A stretch of DNA of 26,365 bases. It comes from Rhodospirillales bacterium. GTDB lineage: Bacteria > Pseudomonadota > Alphaproteobacteria > Acetobacterales > Acetobacteraceae. The stretch spans positions 1-26,365 of the forward strand of contig JAGWIL010000007.1 of the NCBI GenBank assembly GCA_028866335.1, given 5' to 3'. Position numbers and translations under genes: made by a program. The notes beneath the pieces were generated by a model, which saw only the letters and a program-made list of their open reading frames with translations, was not told where the DNA came from and did not search any database. Positions 19,124 to 26,365 of this stretch are shown here, piece after piece (within the stretch, counting starts at the first letter, position 1; every line of letters starts with the position of its first letter).

Positions 19124-22100
19124 TTACACCGTGCGCCGGGGGAGAGATTGCAGCGCCGTTGTGTACGAGGCTGGCCGCAGAACCAAGGCGAGGGCGCTTT
19201 GCACCGCTTTTTGCGAGAATTGCCCGCGCAGCAGCGCACGCCCGGCGGTAACATGGGCGCTGTGCTGCCGTGCATCCCCGTATAGCGCGATGATGGCGGC
19301 GGCAAAGCCCGGCGCATCAGCGGCGATTGCGCTGGCCAGGGCGGCGGGGCGGGGCAGGCCTTCGGCCGCTACCGGTGTCATCACACAAGGCAGGCCATGC
19401 GCCCAGGCTTCCAGAACCTTGCCCTTAACCCCGGCGCCGAAGCGCAGCGGGGCGACCGCCAGCCTAGCCCCGGCATAGAGCGGTGCGAGATCCGGAACAT
19501 GGCCGTGCAGTTCCACACCGCGCGCGGTGAGGCGCTTGGCCATGTCCGCGGGGATGAAACTGCCGGCGACGCGGAGCCGCATGTCCGGCAATGTTTCGTG
19601 CACCAGCGGCATCACGTGCTCGGCCAGCCAGTCCAGCCCATCGAGATTCGGCTCATGCGCGAAATTGCCGACAAAGAGCAGGCCGTGCCGCTGTTCCTGA
19701 GCTGGGTTTTTGGCGAGGGGCGGAACCGCCCACGGCACAATGTGAAGCTTGTCCGCGCCGATGCCCGCCGCCGCTAGCAGCGACGCCTCGGCCGGGGAAT
19801 GGGTGATAACGGCGTCCGCATGGAGCATCATTGCCAGCTCCTGCTGACGCACGCGCTGGGCTGCGCGGGTCAGCTCCGGCCTGTCCTGCACCGCACCCTG
19901 CCGGGCGAGGCGCAGATGATGCAGGTCCGCGACGCTATAGAGGATGCGCGCCCGAGGCTGGTAATACCGCAGCAGGCTCATATAAGGCGCGGCCACCGAG
20001 ACGCGGTGCAGATAAACCAACTCGAACTGCCCGGCCTGGCGGGACAGAGCTTCCTCCACCGAGCCGATGGCGGGCGAGGCGAGGCAGGTGATGTTCCGCG
20101 CCTCCAGCAGGGCGATGGCGGTTTCGTCAGGCGCTGCCCCGGTCTTGGCGGTGAAGGAGATGTGCCAGCCGAGCTTTTGCAAGGCCTGCATATGGGAGAG
20201 GATGGCCTGGGCACCGGCGTTGCGGTCCGGGCGGGGCCAAGCATCGTCGATGACCAAGGCGCGCCGCGTCGCCAATTTCGCCCGGGTGCCGCGCTGCTGG
20301 CGCAGCTTTCCGGCCGCTTGCAATAGGCTGGTATAGTGCTGCTTCAGCTGTTCGGCTTCTTCCGTCAGCATGGAGAGGAGTGCGCGGGCTTCCGCCGCAC
20401 TTCCCGCCCGCGCCATGGCGGTGCCGAGCTGCGCGCGCAGGCTTTGCACCAGCTTTGTATCGATGCCTGTGACAGGCGGGATGAGTGCCGGGGAGCCCGC
20501 CAGCGCGGTGCTGCAGCCCCTGCCACGGACGAGGAGGCTGTGGGGCTTGCTTGCATCCAGCGCGGGGGTGAGCGGGATATAGAAGCCGTGCCAGCCATTG
20601 CCGATGCCAGCCTCCGCGAGATCGGCACGGAATTCATTGGCGAGGACGGTGTCGATGAGCGTGCCGTTATCCAGCACTTCCAGCTCCACGGTATCCTGGG
20701 CGTTGCCTTTGCACCAGGCCCAGCCGCGTACGAAGTCCCGCGTGGCTTCGTCGATAAAGCCTTGCACCTCGCTTTGCGGTGCAAGACTGGGCGTGGCACG
20801 GACGAGGATGCGGCGCTGGATGGCGGCGAGCTTACGCCCACCCTCTAGCATCGGCGCGCAGAATTGCCACCGCGCGGATTTATCGTGTGGATACAGGGCT
20901 GCGAATTCTTCAGCATTATGGAAACTGCCGCGGCTGCCGCAATCTATGAAGCTTTCCGTGGCGGCACCTTCGGCGAAGATCACATCATGCGTGTCCAGCT
21001 CGACATGGATGTAGTCGATCCGCTCGCAGCCTTCCAGAGCCGTGATATTGCGGCCATTCACCAGATGCTTTGCCTGCACCAGATGCTTGTCGAGATACAT
21101 CGCATGTTCCGGCGATACATGCAGGTCGCGCGCGGGAAGGTTTTCACCCAAGGCTCCGGCCGCGATGCGGATGGGCCAGACATTGCGGTTAGCGGCGGCG
21201 AAGGTGCCAAGATAGCTGCGGCGGCCGATCCATTTGACCGGCCTGAAGGCACCCGCAAGCGTTTTCACTTTATTACCAATTGTGAGAGTTTCGACATTCA
21301 CCTCGCCGGTTTCGGTAAGGATGCGCGTGCCGGGGCAGAAACAGGGCGTACCTTGTTCCACAAGCACGAGTGCGTTGCTTTCGGGGGTCAGTGTGGAACC
21401 GAGGCCGCCGACGCTCTGGTAATCCTGCATCGTGATGCTGTAGGTGCCGGGGTCGAGGCTGATCAGCGTTTCAGTTTTCCAATCCCCCTCCACATTGGCC
21501 GTGGCGGTGACGTGCGTGACCACAGAGCCATTCTCGGAGACTGTAATGACGGCGAAATCATTACCATTGACCTTGTTGGTGTAGCCGGAGATCCAGGAAC
21601 TTGTGAGGGATGTGGAATTATTGTCGCCGGTCCAGGCGAATTCGAGGCTTTCAGCGCTGGTCGTGATCGTATTGGAAACTTGGAGTGTCTGGCCGCTCAG
21701 GGCGGAGAAGCTTCCCGCGCTCAGCGTGCCGACCACGGGCGCGTCCGGCACATCCAGGTTGGAGACAACGCTTGTGGCGGTGATTTCAGAGACCAGCGCC
21801 GCATTGCTGGCCCCGCCATCGCTGCCGGACAGGACATAGGTTAGGCTGTTGACATATTGCGGCGGGGTGGTGCCGCTGGTGCCCTCCACCGTACCAAGGC
21901 CATCGACCGCGGCGGAGGTGGACTGCGTTCCGTAAGCGGTGTTTTCGATATAGGCTTGGCTGACGACGGTGCCGCCTGTTACCGTGGTGTCTGCAATATT
22001 TGATAGCGTAACGGTTTCGTTGCCGATGGTGCCAGACGAGATATCTGCGCCAGTTAGCGTGGCGCCGGTAAGCGTGGCGTTGGAGATGCTAGTCTCGTTG

Positions 22101-24244
22101 GTTTGGGAGTTGACGACTGTGGTGCCGCCGCTGATCACATAGCCCGAATAATTCGCGCTCTGGATGGTGCCGCCACCAAATGTTTCGGAATTGATCAAGC
22201 TCTGGAAAGATGCGGCACTATATCCGCCACCGGTGAAAGTGCCCTCTGTCAGCGTACCGCTAGTTAAAGATCCGTTGTCGATACCGTAATGGTTGATGGT
22301 GCCGTTGATGGCGGCATTATCGAGCGACCCGGAGGTCAGGTTGCCCGTTTGAATGAAGCCGCTTGTTATCGTACCGCCGGAAACGTTGGTTACACCCGCG
22401 GCATTGTCTATGAGAATCGTGGCGCCGGTGATGTCGCTGCTGGAGAGCGTGGCGCCGGCGAGCGTGCCAACCGTGATGGTGCCGCCGGAAATGGTGGCAT
22501 TGTCGATGGTGGCGCCGATCGCCGTGCCGGTGGCTGTGCTGGCAATCGTTACCGTCTCGCGGGCCGAGGTGAGATAAAGATTGAAGGTTTTGCTGCTATT
22601 GGCGTTTTCCTCGGTCACCTGATACCAGGATACGCCCCCATCGCTGTTCATCGGCAGGTCGTTGATCTGCATCTCGCCGGTTGATTGCGTGATGCCGGAG
22701 GCCACCGCGGTATAGGTGCCGTTGGATTCTTCGATGTTCCATTGCTGCCACAGATCGCCGGCAAGCGTGACGTTGGTGAAAGTTGGTGTGCCGCCCGTGT
22801 CTGAAGTGAGGATGCTCAGGACGATGGTGGCGTTCGGGTTCAGCTCCACGCCGGCATTGGTTTTTTCGCTGGTTGCGAAATCCAGAACGATGTTGTTGCC
22901 GCTGGTTCCGGTGGCGGCCGCGTAAGTGCCGGAAACAGTTGCGATATTGCCGATCGTGGGGGGGGTGTAACCCGTTGGGGTTTCGCCATTGGCAAAGATG
23001 GTGAGGCCGATGGTGGAAACATCGGCGCTTGTCGCGGTGTCGTACAAGGAGATGAGCGGCCCGCCGGAAGTATAGGCGGCGGTTTCGGCGTCTGAATAGC
23101 CGAAACCGTAGGAATTTGAATTGTCGGTGATCACCTTCGCATAGGAATTATACGTCATGTTGGCGTCGGAGGAGGCCAGGCTTTTGCCGAACGCGTAGGT
23201 AGGATCCCAGTTATAACTCTTATTGAGATCGACCGCGGTGGTAACCTGCGAGTTCACGGGGATGCCGGTGGAGCCGTAATAGCCTGCATTGAACCCGACT
23301 AGGAATTGCCGCAGCACCGAGCCCCATTGGTTATTATCCCCGGTGTTCATGGTGGTGAACAATGTGCCGTTCGAAAGGATCGTCGCAGTACCATTGGTCT
23401 GGTAGATACTGCCTTCGAGATCGGTGGCGCTGATCTCGATGGTACCCTGAATCTGGCTTATGGTCGTCGGGTCCAGATAGAATGTGCCGCCATTGGAAGC
23501 TGATACCCAGCTTAGCGTGTAATCGAAATACCCAGCATTATGGTAGGTGCCGCTTGCATCCTCCGCGCCATTGAAGAAGCCGGAGAGTTCTATGCCGCTG
23601 GTGTTGGAGCCGACAGAGGAGACGTAATTGTCCCACACGGAGGAGTTGGAGGGCGGCAGTGCGCTTTGGTCCTGGCCCGCCAAGGGGCCGGAGCTGAAGG
23701 TGGCAACCGTGGCGCCTGCCGTGCTCAAAGAATTAGCGATATCGGTACCGCTTATATTATACCCAACGGAGGCCGAGGAAAGGACGGTGCCGGAGCTATT
23801 GGTATATTGCACATCAATGCTCATCGGCAGCCCGTATTCCACCACGGAGGTCAGGTTGCCCGCATCTGTCGACGTGCCGGTGAGCGCCAGCTCGATGGAA
23901 TCAATGGCGACATTGTATGTCGTCGCGAACGGCAGTGTTTGGGTTGTTGTGTCGATGGAGAGGATCGAGCTTTGTGAAACGCTACTTGGCAGCGTGTTCA
24001 CATTGGTACCGCTCTGCTCCAGAATATAGAGTTTGCCGCCCGTGACATCTGTACCGCTGATTGTCACCGGCACGACGGCCTCCGAGGAGGCGGTGCCAGT
24101 GGCCGTGTACAGCGTCTGCAAGGTCGCGGTGAGAGGGTTAGAGTCGTCGTAGAACAAGGCGTAGACACCGGCGGTGCCGCTACTGTCCGATGTGAGGTCG
24201 CTGATTAAGGACCCCGTTAGCGTGACGTCTACAACCGTTGCCAT
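19124..24244 (-). CDS. Giant fusion: GH64-like / beta-solenoid / Hint / GT4 glycosyltransferase protein
   Basis: A single 1706-residue frame. Residues about 20-420 resemble GH64/thaumatin-like beta-1,3-glucanases (GVYALFYDDSN at 26-36, VVEYGLPMSIDVQY at 134-147, WDNYVSSVG at 204-212, YNSYAKVITDNSNSYGFGYSD at 365-385). About 430-565 is a beta-rich linker, 570-775 a beta-solenoid of GGT/GAT/SGT repeats, and 795-965 a beta-sandwich. A Hint domain follows (968-1120: CFCPGTRILT with nucleophile candidate Cys968, and DLHVSPEHAMYLD with His1047). A small domain (1158-1240, with GFIDEATRDFVRGWAW) and a charged helix (1264-1325) come next, then a GT4-type glycosyltransferase (1328-1700, with LLFVGNFAHEPNLDGLDWL and the donor motif FGAGVKGKVLEAWAHG). 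There is no signal peptide. It is probably a surface or secreted protein cut at the Hint site; which half acts where is unknown. Confidence 0.85.
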   Translation of the reverse strand: MATVVDVTLTGSLISDLTSDSSGTAGVYALFYDDSNPLTATLQTLYTATGTASSEAVVPVTISGTDVTGGKLYILEQSGTNVNTLPSSVSQSSILSIDTTTQTLPFATTYNVAIDSIELALTGTSTDAGNLTSVVEYGLPMSIDVQYTNSSGTVLSSASVGYNISGTDIANSLSTAGATVATFSSGPLAGQDQSALPPSNSSVWDNYVSSVGSNTSGIELSGFFNGAEDASGTYHNAGYFDYTLSWVSASNGGTFYLDPTTISQIQGTIEISATDLEGSIYQTNGTATILSNGTLFTTMNTGDNNQWGSVLRQFLVGFNAGYYGSTGIPVNSQVTTAVDLNKSYNWDPTYAFGKSLASSDANMTYNSYAKVITDNSNSYGFGYSDAETAAYTSGGPLISLYDTATSADVSTIGLTIFANGETPTGYTPPTIGNIATVSGTYAAATGTSGNNIVLDFATSEKTNAGVELNPNATIVLSILTSDTGGTPTFTNVTLAGDLWQQWNIEESNGTYTAVASGITQSTGEMQINDLPMNSDGGVSWYQVTEENANSSKTFNLYLTSARETVTIASTATGTAIGATIDNATISGGTITVGTLAGATLSSSDITGATILIDNAAGVTNVSGGTITSGFIQTGNLTSGSLDNAAINGTINHYGIDNGSLTSGTLTEGTFTGGGYSAASFQSLINSETFGGGTIQSANYSGYVISGGTTVVNSQTNETSISNATLTGATLTGADISSGTIGNETVTLSNIADTTVTGGTVVSQAYIENTAYGTQSTSAAVDGLGTVEGTSGTTPPQYVNSLTYVLSGSDGGASNAALVSEITATSVVSNLDVPDAPVVGTLSAGSFSALSGQTLQVSNTITTSAESLEFAWTGDNNSTSLTSSWISGYTNKVNGNDFAVITVSENGSVVTHVTATANVEGDWKTETLISLDPGTYSITMQDYQSVGGLGSTLTPESNALVLVEQGTPCFCPGTRILTETGEVNVETLTIGNKVKTLAGAFRPVKWIGRRSYLGTFAAANRNVWPIRIAAGALGENLPARDLHVSPEHAMYLDKHLVQAKHLVNGRNITALEGCERIDYIHVELDTHDVIFAEGAATESFIDCGSRGSFHNAEEFAALYPHDKSARWQFCAPMLEGGRKLAAIQRRILVRATPSLAPQSEVQGFIDEATRDFVRGWAWCKGNAQDTVELEVLDNGTLIDTVLANEFRADLAEAGIGNGWHGFYIPLTPALDASKPHSLLVRGRGCSTALAGSPALIPPVTGIDTKLVQSLRAQLGTAMARAGSAAEARALLSMLTEEAEQLKQHYTSLLQAAGKLRQQRGTRAKLATRRALVIDDAWPRPDRNAGAQAILSHMQALQKLGWHISFTAKTGAAPDETAIALLEARNITCLASPAIGSVEEALSRQAGQFELVYLHRVSVAAPYMSLLRYYQPRARILYSVADLHHLRLARQGAVQDRPELTRAAQRVRQQELAMMLHADAVITHSPAEASLLAAAGIGADKLHIVPWAVPPLAKNPAQEQRHGLLFVGNFAHEPNLDGLDWLAEHVMPLVHETLPDMRLRVAGSFIPADMAKRLTARGVELHGHVPDLAPLYAGARLAVAPLRFGAGVKGKVLEAWAHGLPCVMTPVAAEGLPRPAALASAIAADAPGFAAAIIALYGDARQHSAHVTAGRALLRGQFSQKAVQSALALVLRPASYTTALQSLPRRTV

Positions 24245-24568
24245 TCGCTTGTTCCCGATCCGTGTTTTTTAACGTTCTGCTGCCGGCATGGGTGCCGTAG
24301 ATGGATGGACTGTTATGAAAAGTATTCTTTTCGCAACTAGAGGTTATGTCAACCGGCATAAAAAAGTTTGTGCGCCTAATGGGCAGCCTGGCCTTGCGGC
24401 GGGTGGATGAAAAAATGAGGGTTTAGCTAAGTTTTTGGCCGGTTAGGCCGCAGCCAGGGGTATTAGCCGTGCGTGCGGTGGGGGTTTTTGTCTTTATTCC
24501 AGCCGAGCGTGTGCATTGATGTTATGTGATTATGCACGGCCGGCGTAGGTATCGGCGCCAGGTGCCAG
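24245..24568. other. Intergenic region upstream of the giant gene
   Basis: No gene is seen in these 324 bp, which are more AT-rich than the coding DNA around them. Besides the promoter described separately, GTGCAT (24510-24515) and ATGCAC (24532-24537) form an inverted repeat with a 16-base spacer. The stretch also holds a short GGCC-N5-GGCC repeat near 24440. Confidence 0.5.
24317..24352 (-). promoter_or_regulatory. Sigma-70-type promoter with overlapping palindrome for the giant gene
   Basis: On the minus strand TTGACA (24352-24347, perfect) is followed after 17 bases by AAGAAT (24329-24324, 4 of 6). Transcription would start near 24317, leaving a leader of about 70 bases before the ATG at 24244. 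A perfect palindrome, GAAAAG-TATT-CTTTTC (24317-24332), covers the -10 box and could be an operator. The ribosome binding site is weak (GGGAAC). Confidence 0.5.
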
Positions 24569-25018
24569 TTAAGATAATTCCATGAATTCAGGAAAAATTT
24601 CGTACTTTTGGAATTTTGTCGGGAAGGCAGGAAAGAGCGATTGTGAGGCGGCTTGATTGATTTTCACGGAGATCTGATCCGGAGTTGAACATATGTCTCG
24701 CGTTGTGTGGGACGGGTCAAGTTGCTGAGAGTTTATCTTTTCTCGTTTTGATTTATACCCATATCTATCCAGTCTGTTTTTTTGCTTTCGTAATTGCCTC
24801 ATCTGTAAAAAGCGGGTGCCATCTTTGTTATTCAGCAACAACTGCTTTACGGTGAGATCAAGCCTTCCACGCTCATATAAGGCGGTATATCCATCCGAAG
24901 GCTTTGAAGCATTGATGAACGTTTTGGCAGTTATCAAGCCCCCCATTGTTGTTAACCACGTTATAAAAAATCGTAGCCCCATAACCAGCTTACTCTTGAG
25001 CATGATGGTAGATTTCAA
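24569..25018 (-). CDS. Small membrane-anchored hypothetical protein (149 aa)
   Basis: I do not recognise this protein. It has one N-terminal hydrophobic segment (about residues 10-32, with GLRFFITWLTTMGGLI) followed by a basic, Lys/Arg/Gln-rich region, so a single-pass inner membrane anchor with a cytoplasmic or periplasmic tail is likely. The TTG at 25018 has GAGG 4 bases upstream; the ATG at 25003 is the alternative start and would give 144 residues. Base composition is clearly more AT-rich than the nuo operon or the giant gene, suggesting recent acquisition. It follows a 56-residue frame by 18 bases on the same strand. Confidence 0.45.
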   Translation of the reverse strand: MKSTIMLKSKLVMGLRFFITWLTTMGGLITAKTFINASKPSDGYTALYERGRLDLTVKQLLLNNKDGTRFLQMRQLRKQKNRLDRYGYKSKREKINSQQLDPSHTTRDICSTPDQISVKINQAASQSLFPAFPTKFQKYEIFPEFMELS

Positions 25019-25036
25019 ATATCCTCAATTAACCTT

Positions 25037-25207
25037 CTACCAAACGTGCTCTGTATGTGCGTCCCATTCGTAGGCTTCTCGTGTCTTGAGATTTGCATAA
25101 ACCGCGTTTCCTTTCGACTGATTGATTTTATTAGCAATCGCGCCCCGAGTTTCTTGATCTGCCATATTGGCTTTTAGTGACAAAATGCCCGTTGCTTTCG
25201 TTTCCAT
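25037..25207 (-). CDS. Small hypothetical protein (56 aa)
   Basis: The frame starts METKATGILSLKANMADQ and ends EYEWDAHTEHVW-like (AYEWDAHTEHVW); it is hydrophilic and looks helical. The same frame is open 16 codons further upstream (LIAAIEKLEEISK) until a TAG, and beyond that shows coding-like stretches broken by stops, so this may be the intact tail of a decayed longer gene rather than a full small gene. Low GC like its downstream neighbour, with which it would form a two-gene unit. No family recognised. Confidence 0.35.
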   Translation of the reverse strand: METKATGILSLKANMADQETRGAIANKINQSKGNAVYANLKTREAYEWDAHTEHVW

Positions 25208-25508
25208 CTTTGAAATTTCTTCCAGCTTTTCTATGGCTGCGATTAGCTACATTGGAAATGGATCGCCGGTCGATGGCTTGCCAGTTATTACGAACCACAT
25301 TAGTTTTCTTCAAAACAAGCCTTTCTTAATAAAATCGGATGCTGAAATTTGGGGTGCTGAAGTGCACTTCCTCCATATGCGCCGTAACGCCGCCAACAAC
25401 TCTGACAACATACGATTGGAAGCATCAGCACTATCAGATCACTCGATGGCGCTTTACAACTTCGACTTTTCCTTCACCAATATTATTTACCACTGTGGCA
25501 AGCCCCCG
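25208..25508. other. AT-rich segment, possibly a decayed gene
   Basis: On the minus strand one frame, continuous with the 56-residue ORF, gives protein-like pieces (for example NRMLSELLAALRRIWRKC, and VITGKPSTGDPFPM) separated by in-frame stops, which suggests decay. The plus strand has an open frame of about 115 codons (from 25185 or a TTG at 25167 to 25532), but it runs into the end of the insertion sequence and has no recognisable motif. I cannot say which strand, if any, was coding. Confidence 0.3.
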
Positions 25509-25791
25509 ATGAGTGGTCCACTTCATATGTAGTTAATCCGGTGGTTTTGGACCATGGCTGCTTTGAACGAGGCCGTGTCTTTGAATACTGATTGCGACGC
25601 CGGCCATATCAATACCTCTGGTGCTGGCGGCCTGTAACCGAGCGATGAGTGCGGCCAGATCGTGTTGTACTGGCGGCGCCAGGCTTCGATCAAAACCCTG
25701 GCCTCCTGCAAGGTGTAGAAGACTTCTCCGTTGAGGAATTCGTCTCGCAGCCGGGCATTGAAGCTCTCGATATAGCCGTTCTCCCACGGGC

Positions 25792-25841
25792 GGAGCTGGC
25801 CAAGGTTCCGTCAGCAAAGCTGATGGAATGCCAGCGGAGGG
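25792..25841 (+). mobile_element. Palindromic 50-bp element, copy A
   Basis: Inserted into the transposase gene between GGGC (25788-25791) and T (25842). Order in its own orientation: GGA, outer stem GCTGGC (25795-25800), conserved bulge CAAGG (25801-25805), inner stem TTCCGTCAGC (25806-25815), loop AAA, GCTGATGGAA (25819-25828, one G-T wobble), T, outer stem GCCAGC (25830-25835), end GGAGGG. Its deletion exactly restores the PGSPWENG motif of the transposase. It is in the opposite orientation to copy B. It carries no gene, so it must depend on an enzyme supplied elsewhere. Confidence 0.8.
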
Positions 25842-26253
25842 TTCCTGGTGTGATATAGGCGGTCTGGGCGCCAACGGCGGTGATCCAAGCCTGCACAGTC
25901 TTGGCGATGAACTCGGGCCCGTTGTCTGAGCGGATATGCCCCGGCACACCGCGCAGCATGAACAGGTCGGAGAGAACATCGATGACATCGGTTGAATTCA
26001 CCCGCCGGGCTACCCGGATTGCCAGTGCCTCGCGGGTGAATTCGTCGACGATGTTCAACATCCGGATCTTGCGGCCGTCATGCGCGCGATCCTCGACAAA
26101 GTCATAGGACCAGACATGGTTGGGGCGCTCAGCGCGGAGCCGAATGCACGAAGCCTCGTTCAGCCAAAGCCGTGCCCGCTTCGGGTGGCGTTGCGGAACC
26201 TTAAGCCCTTCTCTGCGCCAAATGCGCGCCACGCGTTTCTTGTTAACGGCCCA

Positions 26254-26309
26254 CCCTCCGCAGCCCTTCCCGCAACGCTGTGCGTTGCCGGAACCTTGAG
26301 GGCTGCTTC
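26254..26309 (-). mobile_element. Palindromic 56-bp element, copy B
   Basis: Inserted into the transposase gene after GGGC (26313-26310) and before T (26253), as read on the minus strand. Order: GAA, outer stem GCAGCCC (26306-26300), T, conserved bulge CAAGG (26298-26294), inner stem TTCCGGCAACGC (26293-26282), loop ACA, GCGTTGCGGGAA (26278-26267, one mismatch), outer stem GGGCTGC (26266-26260), end GGAGGG. Deletion restores QAGWAVNKKRV in frame. It has the same ends, bulge and fold as copy A, with both stems changed on both sides. Confidence 0.8.
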
Positions 26310-26365
26310 GCCCGCCTGGTGCAGTAGTGCTGTGATGCGCCGATAGCCGTAGCGGCCATACTGCC

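Larger units (their letters stand above)
25523..26365 (-). pseudogene. IS3-family transposase (OrfB), partial, interrupted by two palindromic elements
   Basis: This is the DDE integrase-type transposase of an IS3-family element, probably the IS407-like group; its N-terminal part lies beyond the window. Three frames must be joined: YGRYGYRRITALLHQAG (26363-26310), then WAVNKKRVARIWRREGL through AYITPG (26253-25843), then WENGYIESFNARLRDEF to the stop (25786-25523). All three catalytic acids are there: Asp in WSYDFVEDR, Asp in IRSDNGPEF and Glu in GYIESF. The breaks coincide with a 56-bp and a 50-bp insertion; removing them restores QAGWAVNKKRV and ITPGSPWENG without any other change. As it stands it cannot make a full-length enzyme. 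Confidence 0.9.

Noticed and set aside
20864..21844. Long plus-strand open frame (326 codons) opposite the giant gene
   Set aside because: It is the antisense of the Hint and beta-sandwich region, shows no family motif, and the minus-strand frame has clear domain signatures.
21850..22540. Repetitive DNA that at first sight suggests a CRISPR or tandem repeat array
   Set aside because: Repeats are irregular and code for Gly-Ala/Gly-Thr solenoid units in one open frame; there are no constant repeats with equal spacers.
25167..25532. Plus-strand open frame of 121 codons in the AT-rich island
   Set aside because: No motif, TTG start without ribosome binding site, and its end lies inside the insertion sequence; the opposite strand looks at least as coding-like. 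Kept only as an uncertain region.
25514..25554. TGGTCCA/TGGACCA inverted repeat around the transposase stop codon
   Set aside because: Could be part of the terminal structure of the IS, but the other end is outside the window, so the true IS border cannot be fixed.

Overview
The window looks like a GC-rich alphaproteobacterial chromosome segment, most likely from the Acetobacteraceae. That placement is an inference from the Hint-domain surface-type protein, the alphaproteobacterial style of the small proteins and the insertion-sequence types; there is no rRNA or other marker gene to confirm it. No tRNA, rRNA or CRISPR array was seen.

Region 1 (1-3752) is mixed accessory DNA. It holds the end of an aldehyde dehydrogenase gene, a decayed scrap of a nitronate monooxygenase gene, and an ECF41-type sigma factor operon (a carboxymuconolactone decarboxylase-like AhpD-fold protein plus an ECF sigma factor with a C-terminal SnoaL-like domain). 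That operon is preceded by a textbook ECF41 promoter. Two genes on the minus strand follow: a DUF938 methyltransferase and a small unknown protein. About 585 bp without a convincing gene leads to the nuo operon.

Region 2 (3753-18218) is one unbroken 13-gene operon, nuoA-B-CD-E-F-G-H-I-J-K-L-M-N, for proton-pumping respiratory complex I. Most junctions overlap by ATGA-type codons, so translation is probably coupled. The layout is that of Escherichia coli rather than the usual alphaproteobacterial one: nuoC and nuoD are fused, NuoG is long (898 aa) and has the extra N7 cluster ligands, and there are no interspersed accessory genes. All iron-sulfur ligands and the key charged residues of the membrane arm that I checked are present. 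A small CBS-pair protein follows.

Region 3 (18818-24568) begins with an IS66-type transposase remnant. Next comes a 1706-residue minus-strand gene with a striking architecture: a beta-1,3-glucanase (GH64)-like N-terminus, a beta-solenoid of GAT/GGT repeats, a beta-sandwich, a Hint (hedgehog/intein-type autoprocessing) domain, a small linker domain and a GT4 glycosyltransferase. It has its own plausible sigma-70 promoter.

Region 4 (24569-26365) is an AT-rich island with two small unknown genes, followed by an IS3-family transposase that runs off the window. The transposase frame is broken twice, by a 50-bp and a 56-bp palindromic element. The two elements share their ends, their fold and the target context GGGC^T, but differ by compensating changes in both stems. 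Removing both restores a perfect transposase frame. I regard this tiny element family, with no visible target duplication, and the Hint-glycosyltransferase fusion as the two most novel signals in the window.
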